Shown here piece by piece: positions 22,697-34,651 of a stretch of 64,000 nucleotides of DNA (its first letter is position 1; each line of letters starts with the position of its first letter). Made by a program: the position numbers and the translations under genes. The stretch spans positions 114,807,677 through 114,871,676 of the forward strand of contig NC_134542.1 of NCBI RefSeq assembly GCF_050624435.1, written 5' to 3'. This DNA comes from Tenrec ecaudatus (Eukaryota; Chordata; Mammalia; Afrosoricida; Tenrecidae). Below the pieces are notes generated by a model. It did not search any database and was not told the DNA's origin. It worked only from the letters and a program-made list of their open reading frames with translations.

Positions 22697-25600
22697 TGTT
22701 GTTAGGTGCCATCCAGTGGGTTCCAACCCATAGCAACTTTATGCAACACAGAATGAAATCCAGCCCGGTCCTGCACTATCCTCGCCATCTTGAGCCCATT
22801 GCTGCAGCCATGGTGTCACTACATCATGTTGGGGTCCTTTTTCCTTTTCACTACCCCTCTACTTTACCAAGCAGGATGTCCTTCTCCGGGGATTGGTCTC
22901 TCCTGACAACACGTCCAAATTATGTAAAACAAAGTCTCCCGATCCTTACTTCCAAGGAGGACTCTGGCCATACTTCTTCCCAGACAGACTGGTACTTCCA
23001 ATATTCATCTCCAGCATGACAATTCAAATATATCAGTACTTCTTCAGTCTTCTTTATTCAATGCCCAACTTTCACATGCATATGAAGCCATGGAAAATAC
23101 TGTGGCTTGGATCAGTCACACCTTAGTCCTCAGAGTAACAGCCTTGCTTTCCAATACCCCTTCAGGGTCTTGGGCAGCAGATTTACTTAATGCAATACAT
23201 TTTGTGATCTGTTGACTGCTGCTTCCGTAAGCACTGATTGTGGATCCAAGCAAGACAAAAATCCTTGACAATGTCAACATTTTCTCCATTTATCATGATG
23301 TGACCTATTGGTGTTGAAGTATGGGTCCCCAACACTCAAATGGGTCCTAAGGAGCAACTTTGCGATTATGGAAAATAAGACAGATCGACAGAGCGGGACA
23401 CAGGGTCTCCTGTCCCGATGTTAGGAGCAAGAAAGAGAATGTATTTCCCAATTGGTACGTATAATGGGGCTTACAGATCTTTCAAAAGGCATATAAGTCA
23501 TGCAGTGAACATATTACATAGTCAATGAGTAATATCATAAGCAGGCAACATAATAAACAGGCAATGAAGTGAGTCATCATCTTGATCTAGTGCTAGTTGA
23601 CCATGGATGCCCCAGAGTCCTTCCCAAGGGAGCAATCTATGATCCATATCTGAAAGAGACCTCAGAAAGGGCTTGCTACATTTATGATGGGCTATAGACC
23701 CTTCAGGAACAGTGAACAGCCAGGTGAAGGAATGAGACATCTTTATGGTAACTCCTTTATGGCAGTTTTCATGGGTGGGTTACTGGAGGGACTGTGTTAA
23801 GTCTTGAAAATGTGCATTAAGAGTTATTTATATATCATAACCATGAGGGTCTTCCCCCACCCCACCAGATTTGGCTTTTCAGACCCGTAATTGTGTACAT
23901 AGAGGGTTTAGCTGCATTACATTCTCATCCAGACCCTCAGTTTATCCTACATTGGCCCAGTTCTGAGGACTTTGATTTTCTTTACATTGAATGACAATCC
24001 ATAATGAAGGTTACAGTCCTTGATCTTCACCAGCAAGTGCTTCAAGTCTTCCTCACTTTCAGCAAGCAGGGTTGAGTCATCTGTATACAAGCCCTCTGCC
24101 GATCCTGATGGCACACCCTTCTCCATGCAATCCAGCTTCTTTGGTGATTTTCCCAGCATAGAGATTGGTGAGTTTGGGGAGAGGATACATCCCTGTTGCA
24201 AAGCTTTCCTGATTTTAAACCATGCACCATTCATTTGTTCTGTGTCCACCATTGCCTCTTGATCCACTTACAAGTTCCACACAAGTACAATGAAGCTTGC
24301 TGGAATTCCAATTCTTCTCAAGGTTATCCACAGTTTATTATGGTTCCCACACTGTTTAATGCTTTTACATAGTCAATAAAACACAAGTAAACATCTTTCT
24401 GGTATTCTCTGCTTTGAGTCAAGATCCATCTGACATCAGCAATGGTATCCTTTGTACCATGTCCTCCCTGGCAGTCCACTGTCAATGTACTGCTGCAAAT
24501 ATTGTTGGGATTTCTTTAGCAAAATCTTATGGGTATGTGATAGCAAATGATATAGTTCCATATTTTGAGCATTCTGTTGGATCATCTTTCTTTAGAATGG
24601 GCACAAATAAGTATCTCTTCCAGTCAGTTGGCCAAGTAGCTGTCTTCCAAATTTCCTAGCATAAACACAAGCATTATAGGGTTTCGTCAGCTAGTTGAAA
24701 CATTTCAATTGGTAGTCCATGAATTCCTGGAGCCTTATTTTTGGCTAATGCTTTCAGTGCAACTTGAACATCTTCCTTCAGCACCACTGATTCTTGCTCA
24801 TATGCTGCCTCCTGAAATGGTGGGCTGTCGACTTCTTCTCTTTGGTACAAGGACTCTGTGTGTTCTTTCCATCTTCTCTTGATGCTTCCTGCGTCCTTCA
24901 ATATTTTATCCATAAAATATTTCAAGATAGAAACTCAGGCTTGATTTTTTTCTTGAGTTCTTTGCATTTAAGATATATGGAGTGTATTCTTCCCTTATGA
25001 TTTTTAAATTTTAGGTCATAGCACATTTCATTATCATATTTGTCTTCCTGAACTGCCTTTGAAATTTTCAATTTATCTCTGTGATGTCATCCTTTCTTCC
25101 ATTTGCTTTTACTGTGCTATAATTAAGAGCAAGGCACAGAGTCTCTTCTGACATCTACTTTGATTGTTGTTGCCTATCTTTTTAATGACATTATGATTTA
25201 TTCACGAATGATGATCTTGATGTTCTCCTACAGCTCATCAGTTCTTCCTCCATTAGTGTTCAATGTGTCAAATCTGTTTTGAAATTAAGTGTGATAGATT
25301 TAAGGTCACATTTTTTACTTTTATAGAATTGTTCTAATTTCTTCTGCTTTATCTTGAACTTGAAAATGAACAATGGATGGACTGTTCCACAGTCAACCCT
25401 GACCTATTTTAGCTGCTGATATCGAGCTTCTCCATTGTCTCTTCCCACAGATGTAGTCCGTTTTATTTCGGTGAATTCCATCTGGAGGTATTCATGTGTC
25501 TAGTTGCCTTTCGTGTTGTTGAAGAAAGGGTATTTGCTTTAAACATCTCATTGGTCATGCAGAATTCTAACATGTAATCTCTAGTTTCTATAACTTTGTC

Positions 25601-26520
25601 CATATTTTCCAACTATTATTCCTTCCTCTTTGTTTACAACTTTTGCATTATAATCTCCAATAATTGTCCATGCATCCTGATTGCAAGTTAGGTCATTTTC
25701 TGACTGAAGACGCTGGTAGAATTCTTCAATTCTTTATCACTAGCATTTGTGGTTGCTGCATAAATCTGAATAATAGTTGTATTGATTGGATTTCCTTGAA
25801 GGCAGATAGATATTATCCTATGATAGACAGCACTGTACTTCATTGTTGATTTTGCAATGTCCTTTTGGACAATTAATGCCAAGCCATTCTTCTTGATTGT
25901 GCTATTTCAGCCATAGCAATTCATGTGATTTTTTTGGATTCAAAATGGCCAATACCCATCCACTTTAGTTCACTAATGCCTTGGATATTGATCTTTATGC
26001 ATTCAGTTTCATTTTGACCACTTCCAATGCTCCTGGAGTCATACTTCACACACTCTAAGTTCTGATCACTAGCAGATTTTTACAGCGTTTTCTCCTTACC
26101 TTGAGTCATAGCCCATCAGTAAATGAAGACCCTGAAGGCTCCACTCCCACGGGCCTTACCCCACCCTCATCACCATGGTCAACTCCACACTGAGAAATCA
26201 GCTCTTCCTCAGTCCTATTTCGAGTCCTCTGGGACCTGAGAGGCCCATCCTGTAGCCACTATCTCTAAAATGATCTGCTTCCATTAATTAGGTTTCAATA
26301 TCTGACAATGATTCAAAGCCATGCATGAGGGTCTCAGAGGTTCCTTCCTCTGAAACATGGAGCCAGTCCTTCTTCGTTTCCTGATAGCAGTCGGGAACTC
26401 CATTGAAACCTGTTCGTTTTGGTTGGCCTTTCTAGCACTTGAAATACCCATGGCATAGTTCCAGCATCATAGCAAGCCACACAAGTCACCACAGTGTGGC
26501 AAATGACAGACAAGTGTTGG
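22697..26520 (-). mobile_element. Near full-length RTE (BovB-like) LINE, split by an LTR
   Basis: About 3.18 kb of RTE after removing the 640-bp LTR, close to the usual 3.2-kb family length. On the minus strand, from the right: 5' leader (26400-26520, including 'gcacttgaaatacccatgg'); APE-type endonuclease remnant at 25688-25882 with NTTIIQIYAATTNASDKEL; reverse-transcriptase start at 24674-24925 with KNKAPGIHGLPIEMFQ; core at 23947-24267 with YTDDSTLLAESEEDLKHLL, where the usual catalytic YADD reads YTDD; and the 3' terminus with GTTGTTAGGTGCC. Multiple stops and frameshifts make it inactive. Confidence 0.9.
23312..23951 (-). mobile_element. ERV1-type solo LTR nested in RTE
   Basis: A 640-bp insertion with TG...CA ends (TGTTGAAGTATGGG and TTATCCTACA), flanked by TTGG on both sides (23308-23311 and 23952-23955). 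RTE sequence continues seamlessly across the site (CCTATTGG...TTGGCCCAG). A 4-bp duplication fits class I (gammaretrovirus-like) endogenous retroviruses. The minus-strand reading places a 'gatatataaataactctta' promoter-like box in the first third, so minus orientation is preferred. No viral genes remain here. Confidence 0.75.
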
Positions 26521-27204
26521 TAAGCAGAGGTATGTCATTAGGAATTTTTTCCCACTGCCATTCCTAACTATAGCATCAGGATAAGAACAGGATAGGAAAC
26601 ACTTATTCCCCCCAAGAAATTCAAGTCCTCAGTGACTGAAATTGTATGTGGCTAAAGAGCTTGCCCCAGAATGATAGTCACATCAAGAGAACAATTTCTG
26701 TGAAAAAATAAAATTAAAAAGACAGTGACGTAGCCTCATTTAGGACTTCATAGTCTTAGGGGATTGTGGGAGAAGGAAAGCGAGTGATAGTTTTTGTTAT
26801 TGTTGTTGTTGTTGTTGTTGTTGTTGTTAACATGGACTCTAGATCAAATGAGATGCCTTAGTTAAGTCCAGGCCCTATTTTTCAGTGATGCACTGGGCAA
26901 AGCGGAGTTGTGGAAATAATTCACCGCCATCCTGTCCTGCTGAGCTGGCTGCTGAGTCTCTAGGGTTCGGTTCAGACAATTGGTGTGGCCTCCTATAAGC
27001 AGTAGGGCCAGTTTGGGAGAGCCTCCAGTGGTTCTTCCATAGCAAGAAGCACTGGAGTTCCCCAGGCTGTTCTCTGGGACATCTTCAACCACAATGTGCA
27101 TGTGAAGCACTTAGGTTGCAGTGAAGAATACTGGGATCCATCAAAGATTCTACTTGAGTTGACCAGGTTGCATTCAGCAGTCTACATTTATAATAAGCAA
27201 GCCA
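26521..27204. other. Unassigned sequence
   Basis: No gene recognised apart from the TTG repeat annotated separately. Confidence 0.4.
26792..26828. repeat. (TTG)n microsatellite
   Basis: About twelve TTG units. The reverse complement equals the CAA tail of RTE elements, but no RTE body is attached. Confidence 0.9.
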
Positions 27205-27475
27205 AGTGTGATGTGTAGCCCCCAAGTACCTCCATGATCCCCTCTTCTGGTGGTTGTGCTTTTGTGCAATTCACTTGACTGTGGATGGGACCACAGATTT
27301 ACTTCTACCCAATAGAATATAAAAAAAGTGAAGTGGGTGAATCCTGTGATTGAGATGTATTATCTATGAGCCCCTCTTATGAGTCAACTGCTCTGGAGAC
27401 ACTCTTTTATGGTTCAATAAATAACTCCTGACTGCTACCCTAGGCTGACAATTGGCCCTCATAGCTAGATGTGGT
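27205..27475 (+). mobile_element. MLT1-like MaLR LTR fragment
   Basis: 'cttctacccaatagaatata' followed by AAAAAAGTGAAGTGGGTGA and 'atgagtcaactgctctggag' resemble old MLT1 LTRs. No ends or target duplication are visible. Confidence 0.5.
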
Positions 27476-27683
27476 CCAAGGTTGTACATTCAAGGGCTAA
27501 GCAGCAGACACATCACTGTCTGTGCCTTTCATCACTCTGAGGTAGTGGGGTGCTCCTGGAAAACATTGTTTGTGTCTTAAATGCCCCTCCTTAGTCTTTT
27601 AATTTCTAAGTTATTGCTGGATCTATTATTTAGGTGGTAATAAGACAAATGTGTGTGTGTACATTTTAGTGTCTCTATCCCCC

Positions 27684-27686
<3 letters not shown>

Positions 27687-27750
<64 letters not shown>
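27687..27750. repeat. (AG)32 microsatellite
   Basis: Uninterrupted 64-bp AG dinucleotide array. The purity suggests recent expansion. Confidence 0.98.
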
Positions 27751-27753
<3 letters not shown>

Positions 27754-27933
27754 ACAGAAGAATAAAGCACTAAAGCACTATAAAAAGTCAGGGAGTTGGC
27801 TGGTGTATTCACATAGAAATTGCTGGCACTATTAATACATGGATCTTTAGGAAGGAAATTACAAGAGAGTGGAAGGAGGAGAAAGGAAGAGAGAAAGGAT
27901 GAGAGGAAAGGAGGATGGGAATGGTTTTATAAT

Positions 27934-28935
27934 CTTTTTTACATTTTATTAGGGGCTCATACAACTCTTATCACAATCCATACATATACATACATAAATT
28001 GTATAAAGCACATCCGTACATTCATTTTCAAAGCATTTGCTCTCCACTTAAGCCCTTTACATCAGGTCCTCTTTTTTTCCCCTCCCTCCCCACTTCCCCC
28101 TCCCTCATGAGCCCTTGATAATTTATAGATTGTTATTTTGTCATATCTTGCCCTATCCGGAGTCTCCCTCCCCCCCACCTTCTCTGCTGTCCATCTCCCA
28201 GGGAGGAAGTCACATGTGGATCCTTGTAATCAGTTCCCCCTTTCCAACCCACTCACCCTCTACTCTCCCAGCATCGTCCCTCACACCCTTGGTCCTGAAG
28301 GTATCATCCACCCTGGATTCCCTGTGCCTCCAGCTCCCATATGCACCAGTGTACAACCTCTGCCCTATCCAGCCCTGCAAGGTAGAATTCGGATCATGGT
28401 AGTTGGGGGGAGGAAGCATCCAGGATCTGGGGGAAAGCTGTGTTCTTCATCGGTACTACATCACACCCTGACTGATCCATCTCCTCTCCTAAACCCCTCT
28501 AATGAGGGGATCTCCAGTGGCCGACAAGTGGGTTTTGGGTCTCCACTCTGCACCTCCCCCTTCATTCACTATGGTATATATATATATACCATATTTCATT
28601 CACTATGGTATATATACCATATTTATATATACCATATTTCATATATGCCATATATACACCATATTTCATTCACTATGGTATATATATCATATATATATAT
28701 CATTCATATATATATATATATTGCATGATGCCCTATACCTGGTCCCTTTGGCACCTCATGATCGCACAGGCTGGTGTGCTTCTTCCATGTGGGCTTTATT
28801 GCTTCTGAGCTAGATGGCCGCTTGTTTATCTTCAAGCCTTTAAGACCCCAGACGCTATCTCTTTTGATAGCCGGGCACCATCAGCTTTCTTCACCACATT
28901 TACTTGTTCACCTGCTTTGGCTTCAGTAGGTTTTA
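27934..28935 (-). mobile_element. Afrotherian-type L1 3' region
   Basis: Paralogue of 18651-20050: T-run, 'acattttattaggggctcat', 'acaactcttatcacaatcc', 'tcatatcttgccctatccgg', 'tccatctcccagggaggaag', and one copy of the GGCTGGTGTGCTTCTTCC to 'gatagccgggcaccatcag' unit. The 196-codon frame at 28138-28728 falls wholly in this repeat and is not a gene. It has an AT-palindrome expansion at 28566-28725. Confidence 0.65.
28566..28725. repeat. AT-rich palindromic repeat block
   Basis: Three copies of TTCATTCACTATGGTATATA with perfect palindromes: 22 bp at 28571-28592 and 16 bp at 28605-28620, followed by (AT)n. It lies in the L1 3' region. Confidence 0.95.
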
Positions 28936-29431
28936 TAAATTTTTATAGAAACATTTTAATCATCTTGGGTCTGGCTCAGACAACCTTAACTTACCTAAAC
29001 TGGACATAAGTGGATCAGTTTTCAAGATAACTATATTTAACCTGCAGAGGAATGCTAAGTCTCACACCATCACAGAACCATTACTACTAGTGCTATTGTG
29101 AGCTAACTTTTAGGTCAAGCCATGGGGAGCCTGATGAAAATGCTTTTAGCATCCCAAGACTTCTCTCACAAAGGCGACAGGTACCAGAGGCCTCCTCCTG
29201 TTTCTTAATGACCCTCCTCATTTTCTTCTTGTTCCAAAACAATAAAACCCTGAATCCAGGAGTTATCTTTCCTTCCAAGCTTAAAAATCATGACGCAATG
29301 GTGTCCCTTTGCCCCCAGTCTTTCAGGACCCACTACTGGGCAGAGCTAAGCTAAGCTAATAAATGAAGTTGTGCCCAGATCTCCATGAGTGACCTTGAAA
29401 TCACAGATTTTTTTTTTCACTTACCAAGTTT
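28936..29431. other. Unassigned sequence
   Basis: No gene or repeat recognised. Confidence 0.4.
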
Positions 29432-29600
29432 GAATTGAACTAACCCCAACCAATTATCCTCAAATTGACTCCTGCTCATGGTTACCTCGTGCCTGTCAAA
29501 TGAGAACGGTGCACTGTTGGGTTTTCAACAGCTTTTTCTTTTTTTTCATAGATTGCCAGCCTTTTTTCTGAGTTGGATTCCATCTTCAAACCTTCTGAAT
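29432..29600 (-). mobile_element. AfroSINE, divergent
   Basis: 'cctcaaattgactcctgctc' (reversed 3' end), 'cacttgttgg'-like middle and a reversed head near GGATTCCATCTTCAAACC support a decayed reverse copy. Confidence 0.5.
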
Positions 29601-30635
29601 GGGACTCTTATGAACCTCAAAGAAGTAGCCAGTAGAAATAAGCCATGTGGTGACATGGTGATTAAGTCTGACAAACATTTGTTGACAAAACACAGCCCCA
29701 AAGGCAAGTTGTCCATAAAACCCACTTTCTGAAACCCCCCATCTTGACTGTGCATTTATATCTGTCATAAAATACCCCTGGGGTCTTCAATCAGCCACAA
29801 TTTACAGCCAATTGAAGACAGCATGCATATTTTTAGAAGCCTTTAGGGTGACACACCACTGTTCCTCTCAGGGACTCCTTCTTATGCTAATCCATTTCCT
29901 GTCAAACAGTGGACTCACAGAGGAGATGGCCCATTGGGGACGGGCCTCATTAAAGCACAATAGCTTTAATAGGCCAATCTTTAAACAGACCGCCCAGTGT
30001 GGAAGCTGCTTAATAGAACCACCTCTGAGAGGCAAGTGGCTCTTTAACTTTGAGTTTCTTTTTCTGGCCTAAGACAGATCTGTGCTATGATGTTAACAAA
30101 GGTTTTCACAGCTCCAGATCTCTCAGCAGGAAAACCAGTTTGGTGGTGTTATTTTTCTTTCTTTACCACTTCACTAGCTTTAGGGATCTAATTCATTTAA
30201 ATCTATCTGTAGACCTATTTGATGAGCTTCCTGCATTATTTATCCTAGACAAAATTAGGAAAGCCATTATCAGCTCATTCTTGTTTCTCATCAAGTCTAA
30301 CCATTGAGCACACTGATGCTCTGTTTAATCAAATAATTGGTTAACACAGAATTGATATTTCCACTCAAACTGCATTTTTTTTAAATGAAGGAGAAAAGGG
30401 AAATTTCTCAAGTATCTGTTCTTCCATTGGAGCCTAGTTTACCATCATCATCTCTCTTGACGGTGAGGCGTGGGTGCAGAACGCAGCCAAGGTGGTGGAA
30501 TCCACACTAACCCACCCACCTGTGCCTGGTATGGTGTGAGTGTGTGTGTATATGGGTGCTTGTGTGATGAGCCAAGATTCTGTCTCACCCCATACACCTG
30601 CCCTGCAGCTTCATGTTCAAAGCAAGTCAACCGCC
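29601..30635. other. Repeat-poor, AT-rich interval; candidate conserved element
   Basis: No transposon is recognised from about 29780 to 30440. The text contains homeodomain-like cores, including 'ttaatcaaataattggttaa' at 30325-30345 and CATTAAAGCACAATAGCTTTAAT near 29948-29970 (split here as two halves of an imperfect dyad). No exon recognised. Confidence 0.4.
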
Positions 30636-30782
30636 CTTGAATCCACTCTGACTCACTGTGGTGTTCAAGGACCATAGCCTCTCAGACATGGAGCTCCAGG
30701 CCTGTCTTCCAACCAGTGTCTGGCTGGATTTAAACTGCCAACCTTTCATTTGCTAGATGAGTGCTTAACTCAAGAGTGCCTG
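30636..30782 (-). mobile_element. AfroSINE
   Basis: 'aatccactctgactcactgt', 'ggatttaaactgccaacctt' and GAGTGCTTAACTC give the reversed SINE. Confidence 0.75.
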
Positions 30783-30929
30783 GTGTTCAATGGGCCGTCC
30801 TTTCCGACTCCCTACTTCTGCAAATTAAAGGTGTACAATCAATATTACACACGTGTTATATGCAAGGGTGAGCACAGGTGTATGTGAACACAGGAAGCCA
30901 CCAGGTGGGAAGAAGGAAACCAGAACATG

Positions 30930-31085
30930 CCAGATCTGGTGCTGAACACTCAGCACACATGTGTTGTGAGACACAGATTATTGTTCCTCATTTTACACAG
31001 GAAGAAACTGAGAGTCAGAGGAGTTAAGTAACTCACCTGTGAAGGTAAAACAGCTGTGAAATCAGCCCAGCAGAGCCTGTAGCCA
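30930..31085 (-). mobile_element. MIR SINE
   Basis: 'ctcattttacacaggaagaa' followed by ACTGAGAGTCAGAGGAGTTA and AGTAACTCACCTG is the reversed MIR core. Confidence 0.85.
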
Positions 31086-31146
31086 TATCTTCCTGAACCA
31101 TCACCACGGTATCTTAGTCTGTTCACTACAGCTCTTTCCTCTGTGT

Positions 31147-31172
31147 TTGTGTGTGTGTGTGTGTGTGTTGTG
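31147..31172. repeat. (TG)n microsatellite
   Basis: About a dozen TG units. Confidence 0.9.
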
Positions 31173-32410
31173 TTTTCTCCTCAATTCACCCAAAGTCCTG
31201 CCTTTACCTGCCTCTCTTTGATTGTTGTTTTTATAACTACAAGATTAAGTCATCTCCCCAGATGACTCCCAAATTTACAATACTCTAGTTTTCACTCACC
31301 ACATTGGGCCTGATTTAGGGAGCAGGTTGATTTAATCACAGAAAAACATATAATGCAATCCTACCACCCAGTACAACCATTACTCAAACAAATCATCAAC
31401 GCAAGAAGTGAAAACAAATAGATACGATCCCTAAAAGGAACAGATGTTGGTGGCACAGGCTCTTAAAAATATAACAGCTATTTCTTCTATGGGGTCGTCC
31501 CTTATAATAGGACAGATAATAGAACCAGCAAATAAAAATATCAATCAATCAACCAATCAGTGTATGGGGGAAATGAGAACCATAGACAAAGCCTAACATG
31601 CTCTTTCCTTGCAACTTTCCATTTAATCAAGACCTCCCCCAGTTGATGAGAGGTGTCACATCCTCTCCTACATGTTGGCCCACAAAGCAATGACATTTGT
31701 TGATTACCTCCATTTGGTTTTTAGAGGCCAAGGTGGATTGTATTCACCTTCCCTATTAGCCTAGAAATTCCTTCTTGTATTCTCGCAGCAGATTTTCCGA
31801 GCTGCAAGAGGTTCTAATCAATCTTCTTGGCTTCATTTCTCAGAATCTCGCAATCTCCTCAAGGAACATTTCAAACCTGATTTATCATCATTACCAGACC
31901 CTAAATATTCACCAGATTTTATATTATTTATTACACCTAGTTAATTCCCCTGTTCTGGCCTTATGGGTCGAATCACAGAGCATGTGAAAGATTACACCTG
32001 CAATATGTCATGAAGACGCCATTATAATGCAGAGTCACGTTCAGAAAGAAGCGTTTCTCTCTCGCGCATGCACACAGAATGGCTCTGAACAGTATTCAAG
32101 TCCCTCTGCTTCTCTTATCACCGCTGCTCCCCACCGGCAGCCTGAAGCAACACTCGGGTGATTGTAAGCAGCAGTGGCACCTTCACCATCCTCCCTCGGG
32201 CAGAGGAAAAGGCTCACCGCTGTTGCTGTATCACAGAACCTGGTAAGGTGCTGGGGTAAGAGAGTGTGATCCCAAGTTCAGTCCTTCAGTGGAGGGAGCA
32301 AGTGTCGTAAGGTCTTACTTGATGAAGTAAGAGGTACATAGAGGTCACTGGACCACTTGTCAAGGACACAATGGCACGTTCCAGTTGGGTCCTTCCTTGA
32401 GAATAAGAGG
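31173..32410. other. Unassigned sequence
   Basis: No gene or repeat recognised. 31780-31960 is pyrimidine and AT-rich unique sequence. Confidence 0.4.
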
Positions 32411-32500
32411 GCCCCTGGGTAGAACAAATGATTATTGTGCTTACTTGCTAACTGAAAAATTAGTGGTTCTAGTCCACCCAGAGATGTATTCAAGCCCAGG
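32411..32500 (+). mobile_element. AfroSINE, 5' half
   Basis: GGGCCCCTGGGTAGAACAAA followed by 'tgctaactgaaaaattagtg' and 'tctagtccacccagagat' is the forward tRNA-like head. Confidence 0.7.
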
Positions 32501-33390
32501 TTCAGCTCATGAATCTCTCTGATGCGTATTGAGGATGAGGGCCAACGTATCTGAATCTAAAACTCTAAGTGTCAAAAAATGCAGTCTGTGTGTCAGCAGA
32601 GGACAGAATTCTGGCTGATGCGAGAAGTGGTGGGATGACAAGTTTCTTCTCAACCTACAAAGGACTTTGCAGTAGAGTCCCTTCTGTGGGACAGCGGAGC
32701 AGCCTTTAGGTGAGAACTCTCTGGGATGAAGCACGGGTTAAACCAGACACCTGCTACGACCTTTCTTATGGGATAGTGTGACTCTTGGAGGGCATTCTGT
32801 ATTAAACCCACAGACTCACAGTCTCCGTGCCTGGAGAGATTTCCACATTCATCTCATCTAGGAGTTGAAAATTAGCAAAACCCCATGGAAAATTTTGCTT
32901 TGTTGACGAAGTATTAGCCTACTTAGGTTTATTGTTTTACCCAATATTTAACAACTAAAGAGGTTTTCCATACCAATCTGAATTTAACTCCTTAAAAACA
33001 ATTAGATCTGCCCACATGGTGTCTGGGTTCAGCTTGAGTTTGAACAGTGGGATTGTCCCCTTTAGATGGGCATGCGCTCTGCCACAGCCTACCATTCCCA
33101 TTGCCACCTATGCCCCAGCCGCAACTTAAAACAGAAGCTCAGTGGGTTTTATTCTAAGTCTTCTTCATTCACATGTATTTTCTTTTGGGCTCCAGTGAGC
33201 ATGAGTTCTTGGCATTGGTAAGCTGTTAAGAACCATAGGAAAACCCTCTGAGGATCAGAGATATAAAGTGGCAGATTGATGGTCACACAGCCAATCAATG
33301 TGAAATGAGGGGCAGAATCCCAGCTCCTTTGGGAACAAGTGCTATTTCAACTCCACCACACAGCCAGCTCTGAAGATGCTATCTCTCTAG
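32501..33390. other. Unassigned sequence, with a possible MIR remnant
   Basis: 'ctgaggatcagagatataaa' and 'gatggtcacacagccaatca' at 33235-33335 resemble a reverse MIR. Nothing else is recognised. Confidence 0.4.
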
Positions 33391-33782
33391 CTTGTTGTTG
33401 TTAGGTGCCATCAAGTTGGCTCTAGCCCATAGTGACCCTATGCACAACAGAATGAAACAATGTATGGTCCTGTGCCATCCCCACAATGTTCCTATGCCTG
33501 AGCCCCTTGCTGCAGCCACTGGGTCAGTCCATCTCATTGAGGGCTTTCTTTTTATGCTGCTTCTCCACTTTACGAAACATGATGTCCTTCTCTTGGGACT
33601 AGTCTCTCCTGACGATATGTCCGAAGTATATAAGATGAAGTCTTGCCTCTAAGGAGCACTCTGGCCCGATATCTTCCAGTACAGGTTGGTTTGTCCTTTC
33701 AGCAGTCCAGGTACTTTCAATATTCTTTTGCAGCGCCGCAATTCAAATGCATCCATTCTTCTATTGTCTTCCTTATCTTGCT
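33391..33782 (-). mobile_element. RTE LINE 3' fragment
   Basis: TTGTTGTTGTTAGGTGCCAT, 'tgcacaacagaatgaaacaa', 'gatgtccttctcttgggact' and 'gcagcgccgcaattcaaatg' follow the reversed RTE 3' end and C-terminal coding region. It ends abruptly near 33782. Confidence 0.9.
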
Positions 33783-34371
33783 TGTATTCAGGTTGTACAG
33801 AATATACTTTTTCACTCCCATTTAATTTATCCTAGCACTCAAGTTTCCATGTTTTCTCTTAAAATACATAGCCCTCAAAATTTGCTATTTCTCCCCCACC
33901 ACTTTATAAATTACAAGCACCCAAAAACCAAACATCCTTTTGTGTGTTCACTAAAAACATCGACCTGGTGAACATGTAAGGTTTCTATCTTCCTTGCAAA
34001 ATCAGAATTAGGCCAAAACCTTATTATTTCAGCCTCTGCATTGACAGTCCAAATCAATAATGCAAAGATTTCTGGGGGAAAGGGTAAAGTGATTGGCAGA
34101 GTACCCTGGTGTTAAGCACGTCATAAGCACATTCAAAGCAAAGAATTAAAGAAAATTAATTGATAAGCTCATTATAAAGCAGTTCGATCTCTCTACATAC
34201 AGGCTTACAAGATACCATTCTTTAATCTGAGTACCACACACTTGGAAGCAAGATACCTGCCTACCTGTTAAGATCTTCTGTCATCAGACCTGTCACGACT
34301 GAAGGCAGCCCATGTTCCCAATCAGGCAGGATGTGTAAAGACTGAGTAAATTAGGGAGAGAGTGGCTCCAT
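33783..34371. other. Unassigned sequence
   Basis: AT-rich; no gene or repeat recognised. Confidence 0.4.
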
Positions 34372-34640
34372 AACAGTGGTGTCACGAGGACTGGTGACAC
34401 CCAGTGCAGCCATTCCTGGTGTCACCCCTCCCCTGAAATGCACCTTTCCTTCTGTCAGACCATGTAGCATCCTTAGTAATGCTTATTGTCATTTCCATCA
34501 TAGGCTAATATGTGATAACTATAGTTGTAAGGTGCATAAATGCTGAGGTTAGATGGACACTAACAACAAAATTGTCTTATAAGATTTATGTTATTAATAA
34601 TGGAGTGAAAGCCTTTTTTTATCATTCTCCTTGTGTTGTT
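34372..34640 (+). mobile_element. Candidate hAT-Tip100-like miniature element
   Basis: Starts ACAGTGGTGTCACGAGGA, close to the CAGTGGCGTAGCxAGG terminal repeat typical of Tip100-group hATs, followed by two further GGTGTCACC-like words. The right terminus and target duplication were not identified. It may be a non-autonomous relative of a Tip100-like hAT; this is inference. Confidence 0.45.
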
Positions 34641-34651
34641 GTTGGTCTCTA

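Noticed and set aside
27653..27835. Open frame with a long Arg-Glu repeat
   Set aside because: It is only the (AG)32 microsatellite read in frame.
28138..28728. 196-codon plus-strand open frame, proline and serine rich then Ile/Tyr rich
   Set aside because: It falls wholly in an L1 3' region and its end is the AT palindrome block; the paralogous copy does not keep the frame.
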